Shown here: in pieces, positions 6,380-14,602 of the stretch
Layout: the number at the start of each line of letters is the position of its first letter
How positions within the stretch are numbered: position 1 is the stretch's first letter
Source: a virus
Virus record (IMG/VR): IMGVR_UViG_3300042292_000556
Span: 1-61,259 of that record
Reading direction: 5' to 3' (one strand)
DNA: 61,259 nt
Notes under the pieces: model-generated
What the model was told of the DNA's origin: nothing
The model's input: only the letters and a program-made list of their open reading frames with translations
Databases searched by the model: none
Made by a program: the position numbers and the translations under genes

Positions 6380-7000
6380 ATGCATGATGAAAGAAATATA
6401 GAGTACTTAAATAAACGAAGAATATTATATAGACAAGATCCTGTTAATGATAAGTGTTCAGCAGAGTATGATTGGGGTTATTACTTTGAAAATGGAACTC
6501 GCGAATGCTATACATTATTTAACTCACGAGCTCAAATCAACACATATAAATCATTAAAATGGCATTTGTATGTATTATGGTATCTTAATCATTCAATGAG
6601 TCAGGATCAGTTTGAAACGCTTGCAAAATATATATGTACAAGATCTAATGGGTTTGTTACTTTTAATATATCAGAACATGCTTTAGAAAATATATTATAT
6701 GATGTTAGCATGGTTGATTTAGAAAAACCACCACCAAACAAATTGCGTAAGATTATATTTAAAGACAATACAGGTTTAACAACATCTGAAAAACTATCTA
6801 TTGTAGGACATATAATTGGTAAAAGTAAAAAAGTAACTGAATCTGATATATATGAAGCAATGATTTACATGCATGATCTATCACAGAAAATAACAATAAA
6901 GAATATTGCAGAGCATTTTAAATGTTCAACAAGAACAATACATCGCAATATGAGTAATGAACTTAAAAAAGAAAAAGAATTATTAAATAAACAATTATGA
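6380..7000 (+). CDS. Helix-turn-helix protein preceding the sigma factor
   Basis: This protein has 206 residues. The C-terminal 45 residues contain IKNIAEHFKCSTRTIHRNMSN, which reads as a helix-turn-helix of the kind used for DNA recognition. The N-terminal part is not recognised and is Tyr- and Asn-rich. Its stop overlaps the ATG of the sigma-like gene by 4 bases, so the two are translationally coupled. That pairing suggests a transcriptional switch from early to middle or late genes. It could also be a replication initiator. Confidence 0.65.
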   Translation: MHDERNIEYLNKRRILYRQDPVNDKCSAEYDWGYYFENGTRECYTLFNSRAQINTYKSLKWHLYVLWYLNHSMSQDQFETLAKYICTRSNGFVTFNISEHALENILYDVSMVDLEKPPPNKLRKIIFKDNTGLTTSEKLSIVGHIIGKSKKVTESDIYEAMIYMHDLSQKITIKNIAEHFKCSTRTIHRNMSNELKKEKELLNKQL

Positions 7001-7755
7001 AAAGTTATAACTTACAAAATTACTTAAGATATAAGAAAGATGTTATTGCTGGGCAACCAATTAATAAAGCATGGAGTGAATATACCAGAGATGAATTGAT
7101 TAACAAGTTTTTACCATTAGTTGAAAACATATCTAGAAAATTTTCTACGTCACAACAAGCAGCAGGTGTAATGGATATTACAGATCTAATACAAGAAGGA
7201 AGTTATGGATTAATACAAGCAGTCAATAGATTAGACTGGACACAATTAAACGATTCTAAGGACATAGAAAAAACATTAAAGTCATTCTTATCAAAAAGAA
7301 TTAAAGGCTCAATTAGAAGAGCGTTAGACATCAATAGAGGTAATATAAAGCTGCCAGAACATAAATTAATTGAGATCAGAAAAGATAATGGCCAGAATAA
7401 AGAAATGGTTGCAATGTTTTTTAATTCTATATTCTTAAGCATTGACGAACAGCTTAATGATGAAGACGAAGAGAATATGTTATACCAAGTTAAAGATGAA
7501 TCTGAACCGTATAATATATGTATTATGAATGCTTATCTCACTTCATTATTAAAAAGACATTTGAATCAAGAAGAATACGATGTGTTAAGATTAAGTTACG
7601 GTTTAGATTGTGATAAACATTCCGCTGTAGCAATTGCAGAGAAGTTAAACTTCCAAGGTAAAAGTTCTTACGTACGAGTTTACGAATTAAAAAAGCAAGC
7701 AATAGCTAAATTAATTAATAACGTTGATTCCTCACAAGTGCTTGATTTTCTTTAA
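6997..7755 (+). CDS. Sigma-70-family RNA polymerase factor
   Basis: Residues about 60-75 read DLIQEGSYGLIQAVNRLDW, matching sigma region 2, the part that binds core polymerase and melts the -10 element. The C-terminal third (DVLRLSYGL... SAVAIAEKLNF... VRVYELKKQAIAKL) matches region 4, which reads the -35 element. At 252 residues it is short, like a phage or alternative sigma. Its role would be to redirect host polymerase to phage promoters. The coupled HTH gene upstream and the TACGTAAT site downstream, before the recombination genes, support a regulatory position. Confidence 0.85.
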   Translation: MKSYNLQNYLRYKKDVIAGQPINKAWSEYTRDELINKFLPLVENISRKFSTSQQAAGVMDITDLIQEGSYGLIQAVNRLDWTQLNDSKDIEKTLKSFLSKRIKGSIRRALDINRGNIKLPEHKLIEIRKDNGQNKEMVAMFFNSIFLSIDEQLNDEDEENMLYQVKDESEPYNICIMNAYLTSLLKRHLNQEEYDVLRLSYGLDCDKHSAVAIAEKLNFQGKSSYVRVYELKKQAIAKLINNVDSSQVLDFL

Positions 7756-7790
7756 GTTAAATTCAATAAATGACTAAAAAATAATAAAAA

Positions 7791-7798
7791 TACGTAAT
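7791..7798 (+). promoter_or_regulatory. TACGTAAT site upstream of the ERF gene
   Basis: TACGTAAT lies 38 bases before the ATG at 7836. The same octamer, or one differing at a single base, occurs at similar distances before four late minus-strand genes. It is a candidate core of a second promoter class, perhaps read with the phage sigma factor. There is no direct evidence of function. Confidence 0.45.
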
Positions 7799-7835
7799 TA
7801 TATTAATAAGAACATTAACAATTAAATCAAATTAT

Positions 7836-8399
7836 ATGGCAACAAAAACGAATGAAAAAGAGTTAACACTAAATGAAAAGTTAGCCACAATACAAACCAA
7901 GTTTAAATCTAAGAAGTCTAGGTTTAATTCTTTTGGTAAGTATAATTTTAGATCTGCTGAAGATATATTAGAAGCAATCAAACCGTATTTATGGGAACTT
8001 AATGTTTCGGTTGTAGTGACTGAAAGACTTTTAACAGATCATGGTTCAGCTTTTCCTATTATGGAAACTACAGCAATCATATCTGATAACTTAAGTAATA
8101 TTACAGCAACAGCAATTGTAGGAGTTGACTTAGAACAAAAAGGTATGCAGATGCCTCAGAAGTTTGGATCAGCATCAAGTTATGGTAAAAAGTATGCACT
8201 TGGTAATCTATTATTAATTGATGATACTCAAGATGCAGATGCTACAAATAATCATGATACTAAAAAGCCTGCAACAACTAAACCAAAATTAGAAGGTGAA
8301 GCTTTAGTTAAAGCAAAAGAATATTTAGAGAAAGGTGGTAGCTTAGATGCTATTAAAACTAAATATGATGTATCACCTGAAATCTTAGCAACTTTATGA
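7836..8399 (+). CDS. erf: ERF-family single-strand annealing protein
   Basis: The first 135 residues match the ERF family: ELTLNEKLATIQTKFK, FGKYNFRSAEDILEAIKPYL, and a closing KFGSASSYGKKYALGNLLLIDD followed by an acidic DADATN stretch. ERF proteins anneal complementary single strands and drive phage recombination and genome circularisation. The last 50 residues look like a small helical domain. The stop overlaps the start of the exonuclease gene by 4 bases, matching the usual annealase-exonuclease pair. Confidence 0.88.
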   Translation: MATKTNEKELTLNEKLATIQTKFKSKKSRFNSFGKYNFRSAEDILEAIKPYLWELNVSVVVTERLLTDHGSAFPIMETTAIISDNLSNITATAIVGVDLEQKGMQMPQKFGSASSYGKKYALGNLLLIDDTQDADATNNHDTKKPATTKPKLEGEALVKAKEYLEKGGSLDAIKTKYDVSPEILATL

Positions 8400-9136
8400 C
8401 AGAAAAAGAAATCAAAGCAGCATTAAAAAGATTGGATAACGACGAAGATTATTATGGAGAGTTTGGTAAACAATTCTTATCAAATTCAAACATAAGATCT
8501 TTGTTGAAGGATCCATTATCTTTTAATCAACCAATTACAAACAATCCTAATTTAATAATAGGTAGTTACTTCCATACATTAATACTTGAACCTGATAAAC
8601 TGGAACGTATAAAAATTATCGATGCATCCACTAGAAATACCACAAAGTATAAAGAATTGTCTGAAGGTGAAATGTGTTTGTTACAACACGAAGCAGATAG
8701 TATACAGTTATTAAGAGATACCGTTATGGAAAACAAAATAGCACGTGATCTTATACAAGACATTGATGTTGAATATGAAGTACCTGGTATATTAGAACTA
8801 AGTGGCGAATGGTGGAAATTAAAAGCAGATATTAAAAATAATACGCAATCATTAGTAGTAGATCTTAAAACAACTTCTGATATTGATAAGTTTAGATATT
8901 CAGCAAAAGAATATAATTATGACAGTCAAGCATATATTTATTCTACATATTTTAATATGGACATGGTATTTATAGCTGTTGATAAGAAGTCAAGAAAGAT
9001 TGGTATTTACGATTGTTCACCACAATTTTTAGAATCAGGTAAAGACAAAGTAGAACGAGCAGTGGAAGCTTACAGATTATTCCACAAAACAGAGAATTTT
9101 GATATTAAAAATTATTGTATAACCGAAACCCTTTAA
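8396..9136 (+). CDS. PD-(D/E)XK exonuclease (RecE/DUF3799-like)
   Basis: The protein has LKADIKN followed by VVDLKTT at residues about 140-160. These form the D...D.K core of PD-(D/E)XK nucleases, and a QAYIYS helix follows. The N-terminal IGSYFHTLILEPD segment is typical of the phage exodeoxyribonuclease 8-like family. It probably resects double-stranded DNA ends to load the ERF protein encoded just upstream. At 246 residues it is the normal size for the stand-alone phage enzyme. Confidence 0.85.
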   Translation: MTEKEIKAALKRLDNDEDYYGEFGKQFLSNSNIRSLLKDPLSFNQPITNNPNLIIGSYFHTLILEPDKLERIKIIDASTRNTTKYKELSEGEMCLLQHEADSIQLLRDTVMENKIARDLIQDIDVEYEVPGILELSGEWWKLKADIKNNTQSLVVDLKTTSDIDKFRYSAKEYNYDSQAYIYSTYFNMDMVFIAVDKKSRKIGIYDCSPQFLESGKDKVERAVEAYRLFHKTENFDIKNYCITETL

Positions 9137-9140
9137 AACC

Positions 9141-9347
9141 ATGAAAAAAGTAATCTTAACATTAGCAACAGTAACAACGTTATTAGTATCTTGTAATGAC
9201 AAGAAAACAGAAGCAGCACCAGCAACAGACACGGTCAAAGCAGCTGATTCAATGAGTACAGATTCTACAACAATAGATTCAACACAAATCGATTGTTCTT
9301 GCTGCTGCTGCTACACAACAAAAGTAGATACAACAAAAACAAAATAA
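9141..9347 (+). CDS. Small lipoprotein with a Cys cluster
   Basis: The N terminus is a lipoprotein signal: MKK, a hydrophobic stretch, then LLVSC with the acylated Cys at residue 18. The mature part is Thr-, Ser- and Asp-rich, and near its end carries an unusual CSCCCC run. It would be anchored in the host envelope and may change the surface of the infected cell, for example to block superinfection. It lies between recombination genes, an odd place for an exported protein. Confidence 0.7.
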   Translation: MKKVILTLATVTTLLVSCNDKKTEAAPATDTVKAADSMSTDSTTIDSTQIDCSCCCCYTTKVDTTKTK

Positions 9348-9374
9348 TTATTAATTAATAAACAATTAAATCTT

Positions 9375-9689
9375 ATGGCTAGTATAATAAAAGCAAGCAT
9401 CAACTTAAATGAAATTCCAAAACACAAGATTATCGATGGTAAGAAAGGTAAATACTTACCCATTACAATTACATTAAACAATGAACCAGATCAATTTGGT
9501 AATCAAGGACCAATGATTGTAGAACAATCAAAAGAAGAAAGAGAAAGTAAAGCACCAAAGATTTACTTAGGTAATGTAAAAATTGTATGGACAGATGGTA
9601 CTAATGTTGCAGCAGCACCAAGAACAGACGCTGGTCCTTCACAACAATATGCACCACCATCAGCACCAGAAGATGATTTACCATTTTAA
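9375..9689 (+). CDS. SSB-like single-stranded DNA-binding protein
   Basis: The 104-residue protein has a beta-rich body (about residues 5-75) and a disordered Ala/Pro-rich linker, and ends with the acidic tip EDDLPF. Bacterial SSB and several phage ssDNA-binding proteins end in DDIPF-like tips that recruit partner enzymes. Its place between the ERF/exonuclease pair and the primase-helicase supports a role in coating single strands. The body does not show the usual OB-fold motifs clearly, so this rests on the tail and context. Confidence 0.65.
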   Translation: MASIIKASINLNEIPKHKIIDGKKGKYLPITITLNNEPDQFGNQGPMIVEQSKEERESKAPKIYLGNVKIVWTDGTNVAAAPRTDAGPSQQYAPPSAPEDDLPF

Positions 9690-9741
9690 GGTTATAGCCT
9701 TAAAATAAAATTAAACTTTAAGGTTATAGCCTTAAAATAAA
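9685..9741 (+). repeat. Duplicated 25-base hairpin
   Basis: A 25-base sequence containing TTAAGGTTATAGCCTTAA occurs twice, at 9685-9709 and 9717-9741, separated by 7 bases. Each copy can fold into a six-pair stem with a six-base loop. The first copy includes the stop codon of the SSB-like gene. The duplication directly precedes an intrinsic terminator and may mark the edge of inserted DNA. Confidence 0.8.
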
Positions 9742-9747
9742 TAGTTA

Positions 9748-9769
9748 AGCCCCACAAGTTGGGGTTTTT
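9748..9769 (+). terminator. Intrinsic terminator after the SSB-like gene
   Basis: CCCCA, a five-base loop, TGGGG and then five T residues form a compact GC-rich hairpin followed by a T tract. It should end or attenuate transcription between the SSB-like gene and the GIY-YIG gene. Confidence 0.8.
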
Positions 9770-9804
9770 CTATCTATAATTATTAACAATCAAATCAATC
9801 TATT

Positions 9805-10155
9805 ATGGAAACAAAAAATTGTAGTAAATGTAAAGAATTAAAACCTTTAAAAAACTATGCAAAAAATAGAAATAAAAAAGGAGAACAATTCCATAGAGCT
9901 ATGTGCAATACCTGTAGAAATAACAGAATGAAAACTGGTTATTATTATATTTATTATTTACCTAATGAAAATTATTGTGGGATTACTGACTATTTAGAAA
10001 AGCGTATTTCTACTCATAAAAAAAATGGCAAAAATGTTGATAACTATAAATTATTATATTGCTCTAGTAATAAAAAAGAAGCAGCATATCATGAAATATT
10101 GTTTCAATCTGTTTTAGCGATGGAAGGATTACCAATGACTATGTTTAGAAACTAA
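9805..10155 (+). CDS. GIY-YIG nuclease with N-terminal zinc motif
   Basis: The N-terminal 40 residues carry CSKCKELK and, about 28 residues later, CNTC, a likely zinc ribbon. A GIY-YIG-like core follows: YYYIYYLPNENYCGITDYLEKRISTHKK, with a Glu further on. This is the layout of a small DNA endonuclease, perhaps a homing enzyme. It lies between a terminator and the primase gene, so it looks like an insertion into the replication cluster. The first catalytic motif is variant (IYY rather than GIY). Confidence 0.72.
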   Translation: METKNCSKCKELKPLKNYAKNRNKKGEQFHRAMCNTCRNNRMKTGYYYIYYLPNENYCGITDYLEKRISTHKKNGKNVDNYKLLYCSSNKKEAAYHEILFQSVLAMEGLPMTMFRN

Positions 10156-10171
10156 TTAAATAAAATAATAT

Positions 10172-11905
10172 ATGAATATACAAACAAGCGAAATTAATGG
10201 TTTCTTAATAGATACATTTAATATATATAAATTAGACGAAGGCAAGACTAGTGGTGTTTGTCCGTTGTGTTCACCTGATAGAAAGCCTAAAAATGAAAAA
10301 GCAAAATGCGCTTCTTATGATTGGGAAAGAGGTATTGGTACTTGTCATAACTGTTCTAAAACATTTCAACTTCATACTTACCAACGCAAAGGTAAAAGCG
10401 AAAAAGTATATGTTAAACCAGAGAGAGATGCAGTTATTGATTCTGGATTAGAATATCCATACAATGAAAAAGTATTAAAATGGTTTAATGATCGAGGTAT
10501 ATCACAAACAACATTACAAGAATTAAGAATATCAGAGGGTAAAGAATTTATGCCTCAAACTGGCAAAACTGAAAATGCTATACATTTTAATTACTTTGTT
10601 GGCGATCAATTAATAAACATAAAATACCGCGATGGCAAAAAGAATTTTAAGCTATATAAAGGTGCTGAAAAAGTATTTTACAATATTAATAGTATTGTTG
10701 GTTTTGAGTACTGCGTTATTGTTGAAGGTGAAATGGACGTTCTTGCATTACATGAAGCAGGAATCACTAATGCAATATCTGTTCCAAATGGTGCAACATT
10801 AGGTACAAACAATCTTGAGTACTTAGATAATTGTATTGATTATTTTGATGACAAAGAAAGAATCATTATTGCGGTTGATTCTGATCCAGCTGGTCAAGCA
10901 TTACAAACAGAGTTAGTCAGAAGATTAGGCTCTGAAGTTTGTTATATCGCATCCTTTGAAGATTGCAAAGATGCAAATGAATATTTACTTAAATACGGTC
11001 CTGAAGCTCTATCACAAAGAATTTCAAGATCTAAACCTGTTCCTTTAGAAAATGTTACAACTTTTAGAGATATTGAAGATGAGGTTACGGACTTTGTTCG
11101 AAACGGATTCAAACCTGGTTTCCAAGTTGGTTTGGATAATTTTGATAATATTTTTTCTACGTACACTGGTCAATTCATTACTGTTACCGGTATACCGTCT
11201 TCTGGTAAGTCTGATTTCGTAGATCAAATGGTTATTGGGTATAATGAAAAGTATGGTTGGAAAACAGCTTATGCTTCACCTGAAAATACCCCAACATATT
11301 TGCATGCTCATAAGTTAATGCGTAAAACATGGCAAGGCATGCCAACAGTAGCAGATATTAATTCTGATAGATGGAATCAAGTAGCTGATCATGTTAATGA
11401 TAATTACTTTTTTATTGATATGGAGCGTTATACATTAGATTCAGTCCTTAGAAAAGGAGCAGAGCTTGTTAAACGCAAAGGAATCAAATGTTTAGTTATT
11501 GATCCATTTAATAAAGTAAGAGATAATGATGCCTCTGGTGATGTTAATGTCTACACATTGGAATACTTAAGTAAGATTGAAATCTTTGCTAAGAAGTATG
11601 ATGTATTAGTTATGGTAGTAGCTCACCCTACAAAAATGTATAAAGATTCAAAAGGTAATATTGAAGAACCTACTATGTATAATATTAAAGGTGGTGGTGA
11701 ATGGTATGATGCTTCTTATCATGGTTTATTAGTTCATAGAAACTACGAAGATAAAACTGTTAAGGTTAAAGTATTAAAATGTAAGTTCCAAAATCTTGGA
11801 GAGAATGGTGCAGAATGTCATTTCAAATGGGATCCAGCTTCAGGTTGTTTTATTCCTCATATACCAATAGATACTTCTAACGATAAATTACCATGGGAGA
11901 TTTAA
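10172..11905 (+). CDS. Primase-helicase (T7 gp4-like)
   Basis: Domains in order: a zinc-binding domain with CPLC near residue 30 and CHNC near residue 58; a TOPRIM primase core with VIVEGEMDVLALHE near residue 185 and AVDSDPAGQ near residue 235; and a RecA-like helicase with Walker A GIPSSGKSD near residue 342 and Walker B LVIDP near residue 440. An AHPTK motif follows. It would unwind the fork and lay down primers for phage DNA synthesis. At 577 residues it matches the T7 gp4 class, and it is the only replisome enzyme found. Confidence 0.92.
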   Translation: MNIQTSEINGFLIDTFNIYKLDEGKTSGVCPLCSPDRKPKNEKAKCASYDWERGIGTCHNCSKTFQLHTYQRKGKSEKVYVKPERDAVIDSGLEYPYNEKVLKWFNDRGISQTTLQELRISEGKEFMPQTGKTENAIHFNYFVGDQLINIKYRDGKKNFKLYKGAEKVFYNINSIVGFEYCVIVEGEMDVLALHEAGITNAISVPNGATLGTNNLEYLDNCIDYFDDKERIIIAVDSDPAGQALQTELVRRLGSEVCYIASFEDCKDANEYLLKYGPEALSQRISRSKPVPLENVTTFRDIEDEVTDFVRNGFKPGFQVGLDNFDNIFSTYTGQFITVTGIPSSGKSDFVDQMVIGYNEKYGWKTAYASPENTPTYLHAHKLMRKTWQGMPTVADINSDRWNQVADHVNDNYFFIDMERYTLDSVLRKGAELVKRKGIKCLVIDPFNKVRDNDASGDVNVYTLEYLSKIEIFAKKYDVLVMVVAHPTKMYKDSKGNIEEPTMYNIKGGGEWYDASYHGLLVHRNYEDKTVKVKVLKCKFQNLGENGAECHFKWDPASGCFIPHIPIDTSNDKLPWEI

Positions 11906-11908
11906 TAT

Positions 11909-12250
11909 ATGGGTAGTGGATTTAAAAAAGAAACTGTTGACATGGGTAATTATGCAGCCAATGACAGAGAACAAGCAGCTAAAGATTGGTGTATGAAAAA
12001 TAAAATATATGTTTCACCAACAGCAAAGAATGCATCAGAATGGTATCTTACTATAATAAATAATGGCAAAGAAACACAAAGCCCATTAACTTATAAGAAA
12101 GTAGAAATATGGAAAGAACTTTTTAAATTCTATACTTATTATTATGATAAATACAGTGGAGTTGAAGTAATTAAAAAGGTAGAACCTAAAAAAGTTATTA
12201 AAGAAGAAATTGAAAAACCTAAACAAATAATTAACTATGAACTATTCTAA
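11909..12250 (+). CDS. Conserved phage protein next to the helicase
   Basis: An unknown 113-residue protein with an AKDWCMKNKIYVSP helix-turn, an aromatic KFYTYYYDKY stretch and a Lys/Glu/Pro-rich tail. Similar proteins occur beside replication genes in other Bacteroidota phages as far as I recall. Its last 14 bases overlap the start of the ThyA-family gene. A role as a replication accessory factor is a contextual guess. Confidence 0.65.
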   Translation: MGSGFKKETVDMGNYAANDREQAAKDWCMKNKIYVSPTAKNASEWYLTIINNGKETQSPLTYKKVEIWKELFKFYTYYYDKYSGVEVIKKVEPKKVIKEEIEKPKQIINYELF

Positions 12251-13022
12251 TATAACACAACAGTATGAAGAACAATATCGAGATTTATTGCAAGAATGCC
12301 TTATTAGAGGCGTTACAAGAGCTGACAGGACTGGAGTTGGTAGTAGATCAATATTTAATGCTAGTTTAAAGATTGATGTTTCAAAACGATTTCCTATTAT
12401 AACTGGTAGAAAAATGTTTCAAAAAACATTTGATACAGAATTTGAATGGTTTATGAATGGTGAAACTAATATAAAACGTTTTAAAAATGCCGGCGTAAAG
12501 ATATGGGATGCTTGGGCAGATGAGAATGGTGATCTTGGTCCTGTATATGGTTATCAAATGAGAAACTTTAATAATCAAGGTATTGATCAAATGAAAAACG
12601 TTATTAAAAGTTTAATAATGGAACCAGATAGCAGAAGACATATTATTAGTCTATGGAATCCAGCACAAATTAAAGATATGAAATTGCCACCATGTTATTT
12701 ATATTTTCAATTCTTTGTAGAAGATGGTAAACTTAATATGTTTGTGTTACAAAGATCAGGTGATTTATTTTTAGGAATTCCGTATGATGTAGCATTGTTT
12801 ACAGAAGTACTTTTATATGTAAGTACATTAACGGAATACAAACCAAATTTATTAGAGATACAGATAATTGATGCACATATTTATAATAATCAAATAGAGT
12901 CTGTTAACAAATATTTGCAACAACCAATGTTTGCATTACCAACTTACGAATATAGATTAAATGAATTAAAACTAATTAATTATAATCACGGTCCTGTAAT
13001 TACAGCAAAAATAGCCGTTTAA
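12237..13022 (+). CDS. ThyA-family enzyme, possibly dCMP-specific (hydroxy)methylase
   Basis: The fold is unmistakable: RADRTGVGS near residue 30, E68 in TEFEWF, WDAWADENGDLGPVYG at 90-105, SRRH at 132-135, catalytic Cys153 in LPPCY, QRSGD at 172-176, DAHIY at 212-216 and a C-terminal AKIAV. The residue that is Asn in thymidylate synthases (PFNIA motif) is Asp184 here (PYDVA). In T4 dCMP hydroxymethylase the same position is Asp, and it selects cytosine over uracil. The enzyme may therefore make modified dCMP rather than dTMP. Adjacent MazG-like genes fit that idea. Plain thymidylate synthase remains the alternative. Confidence 0.85.
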   Translation: MNYSNITQQYEEQYRDLLQECLIRGVTRADRTGVGSRSIFNASLKIDVSKRFPIITGRKMFQKTFDTEFEWFMNGETNIKRFKNAGVKIWDAWADENGDLGPVYGYQMRNFNNQGIDQMKNVIKSLIMEPDSRRHIISLWNPAQIKDMKLPPCYLYFQFFVEDGKLNMFVLQRSGDLFLGIPYDVALFTEVLLYVSTLTEYKPNLLEIQIIDAHIYNNQIESVNKYLQQPMFALPTYEYRLNELKLINYNHGPVITAKIAV

Positions 13023-13031
13023 ATCAAATTT

Positions 13032-13913
13032 ATGTATTATATTTATCATATTCCGACTAAAAAAATAGGAGTTACACGTAATCTTAATAAGAGAGTAACT
13101 ATAGCACAAGGCTATAAGATTGGAGAATATGAAGTTCTGGAATCATCTGAAGATATAGATTATATATCAAGAAGAGAGTCAGAGCTTCAACGTTTATACG
13201 GCTACAAAGTAGATCGAGATTCTTATAAAAAAGTAATTAATAAACCTAAAAAATCAAATCAAATGAAATTAAACGTAACAGATCAAACAACAACATTCCC
13301 TTGTCCAATAAATAAATTAAAGGGACAGCTATTAGATGCAATAGGATTAACTTTTGAAACACCATTTGGTAATTATTTATTAAACAAAGAACTAATTGAT
13401 TGGATCATGTCTAATGCAAAAGTTTCAATGTTTAATCCTAACCGATGCTTTATATATAACAAAGCCTTACATGAGGCCATAGCAGTTAATTTTAATCCTA
13501 TTAAGCATATAGACGAAGCATTAAAAGGTGTTTCAAAAGTTGAACAACCAAATGTATACGATTTAATAAGAGAATGGGCTGATGAACGCGGATTATATAG
13601 AAACGGCGATACAAAAACACAATTTGCTAAATTACAAGAAGAAGCGGGCGAATTAGCAAGAGCAATACTTAAAAATGATAGAGAAGAATTTATAGATGCT
13701 ATTGGTGATATGATGGTCGTATTAACAAACTTAGCTGCATTAGAAGGATTGAAAGTAGAAGATTGTGTTGTATCAGCATATACTATTATTAAAAACCGTA
13801 CAGGTAAAATGATCAATGGTTCTTTTGTTAAAGATAATGAATCAAAAACATATAATTCAAATGAAATAAGAATGAATCCATATCCAGGTGTAACCATTAA
13901 AACAACTTTATAA
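13032..13913 (+). CDS. GIY-YIG-like / MazG-like fusion protein
   Basis: Residues 1-65 resemble a GIY-YIG-like domain seen in phage proteins (YYIYHIP, KIGVTRNLNKRV, a RRESELQ helix). The YIG Tyr is replaced by Lys, so nuclease activity is doubtful. The C-terminal part (about residues 175-260) is a MazG-type NTP pyrophosphohydrolase with EEAGE at 203-207 and EEFIDAIGD at 218-226, the acidic metal-binding set. The middle is unassigned. Such an enzyme could remove dCTP or other nucleotides, consistent with the ThyA-family neighbour. The antisense 174-codon frame is a shadow. Confidence 0.78.
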   Translation: MYYIYHIPTKKIGVTRNLNKRVTIAQGYKIGEYEVLESSEDIDYISRRESELQRLYGYKVDRDSYKKVINKPKKSNQMKLNVTDQTTTFPCPINKLKGQLLDAIGLTFETPFGNYLLNKELIDWIMSNAKVSMFNPNRCFIYNKALHEAIAVNFNPIKHIDEALKGVSKVEQPNVYDLIREWADERGLYRNGDTKTQFAKLQEEAGELARAILKNDREEFIDAIGDMMVVLTNLAALEGLKVEDCVVSAYTIIKNRTGKMINGSFVKDNESKTYNSNEIRMNPYPGVTIKTTL

Positions 13914-13914
13914 T

Positions 13915-14169
13915 ATGACAGAAAAAAGTATTAAGTTTCGAGACCCAGTAGTTGAAAGAGTAGTAGACAAATTCATTTCAAGATCTGATGTAGGCTTTAA
14001 AAAATATGGCGTTACAATGGATCAAGATCAATCAAGAATATTTGAATGGCTTAATCATTTACAAGAAGAATTAATGGATGCTATTTTGTATTTACAAAAA
14101 GCTAAAGAAGTTTATTCAGAAGATCTTATGGATGCTGTAGTAAGAAGAATTGAAAAGAATGCGGACTAG
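13915..14169 (+). CDS. Small MazG-like / DUF550-type protein
   Basis: An 84-residue helical protein with RSDVGFKKYGVTM, then EWLNHLQEELMDAILYLQKA, matches the short phage MazG-like family. These may hydrolyse nucleotides or serve as a partner subunit. The EE...D acidic helix is present. It begins one base after the larger MazG-like gene and overlaps the next gene's start by 11 bases, so the genes appear coupled. Confidence 0.7.
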   Translation: MTEKSIKFRDPVVERVVDKFISRSDVGFKKYGVTMDQDQSRIFEWLNHLQEELMDAILYLQKAKEVYSEDLMDAVVRRIEKNAD

Positions 14170-14602
14170 TAAAAAAAAGGGACCTGTAGTATCAAAGAAA
14201 GTGATGTACGACGGCGTCACTTTCGCTTCAGGACTTGAGAAGTATATGTACAAAGCATTAAAAGATGCTGGTATAAAATTTCATTATGAGTATAAAACTT
14301 ATGAACTCCTACCTGCTTTTAATTTTGATAATGATTGTTTTGAAAGACAATCTAATAGTAAAGGTGATTTTATAAATAGAGGTAATAAGAAAGTACTTAA
14401 TCTGAAATATACACCAGACTTTGAAGGTGAAACTTTTATTATTGAAACCAAAGGTAGAGCTAATGATTCATTTCCATTAAGATGGAAAATGTTTAAAAAA
14501 CACATGAAAGATAATGGCGACACAAGAACTTTATATAAACCCCAAAAAAATTCTGAATGCGACGAGACAGTGCGATTAATTCTTTTGAAGCAAAAAGAAT
14601 AG
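14159..14602 (+). CDS. PD-(D/E)XK endonuclease, resolvase-like
   Basis: The protein has FASGLEKYMYKALKDAG (conserved Glu), a long insert, then LKYTPDFEGETFIIETKGR, which supplies the D...E.K nuclease core. This arrangement resembles T7 endonuclease I and other phage Holliday-junction or branch nucleases. It could resolve replication intermediates before packaging. I chose the ATG at 14159 over an in-frame TTG nine bases upstream. That gives 147 residues and an 11-base overlap with the MazG-like gene. Confidence 0.75.
   Translation: MRTSKKKGPVVSKKVMYDGVTFASGLEKYMYKALKDAGIKFHYEYKTYELLPAFNFDNDCFERQSNSKGDFINRGNKKVLNLKYTPDFEGETFIIETKGRANDSFPLRWKMFKKHMKDNGDTRTLYKPQKNSECDETVRLILLKQKE

Noticed and set aside
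13373-13897. 174-codon antisense frame
   Set aside because: It lies opposite the MazG-like coding sequence, whose motifs are clear. The frame is a by-product of codon usage.
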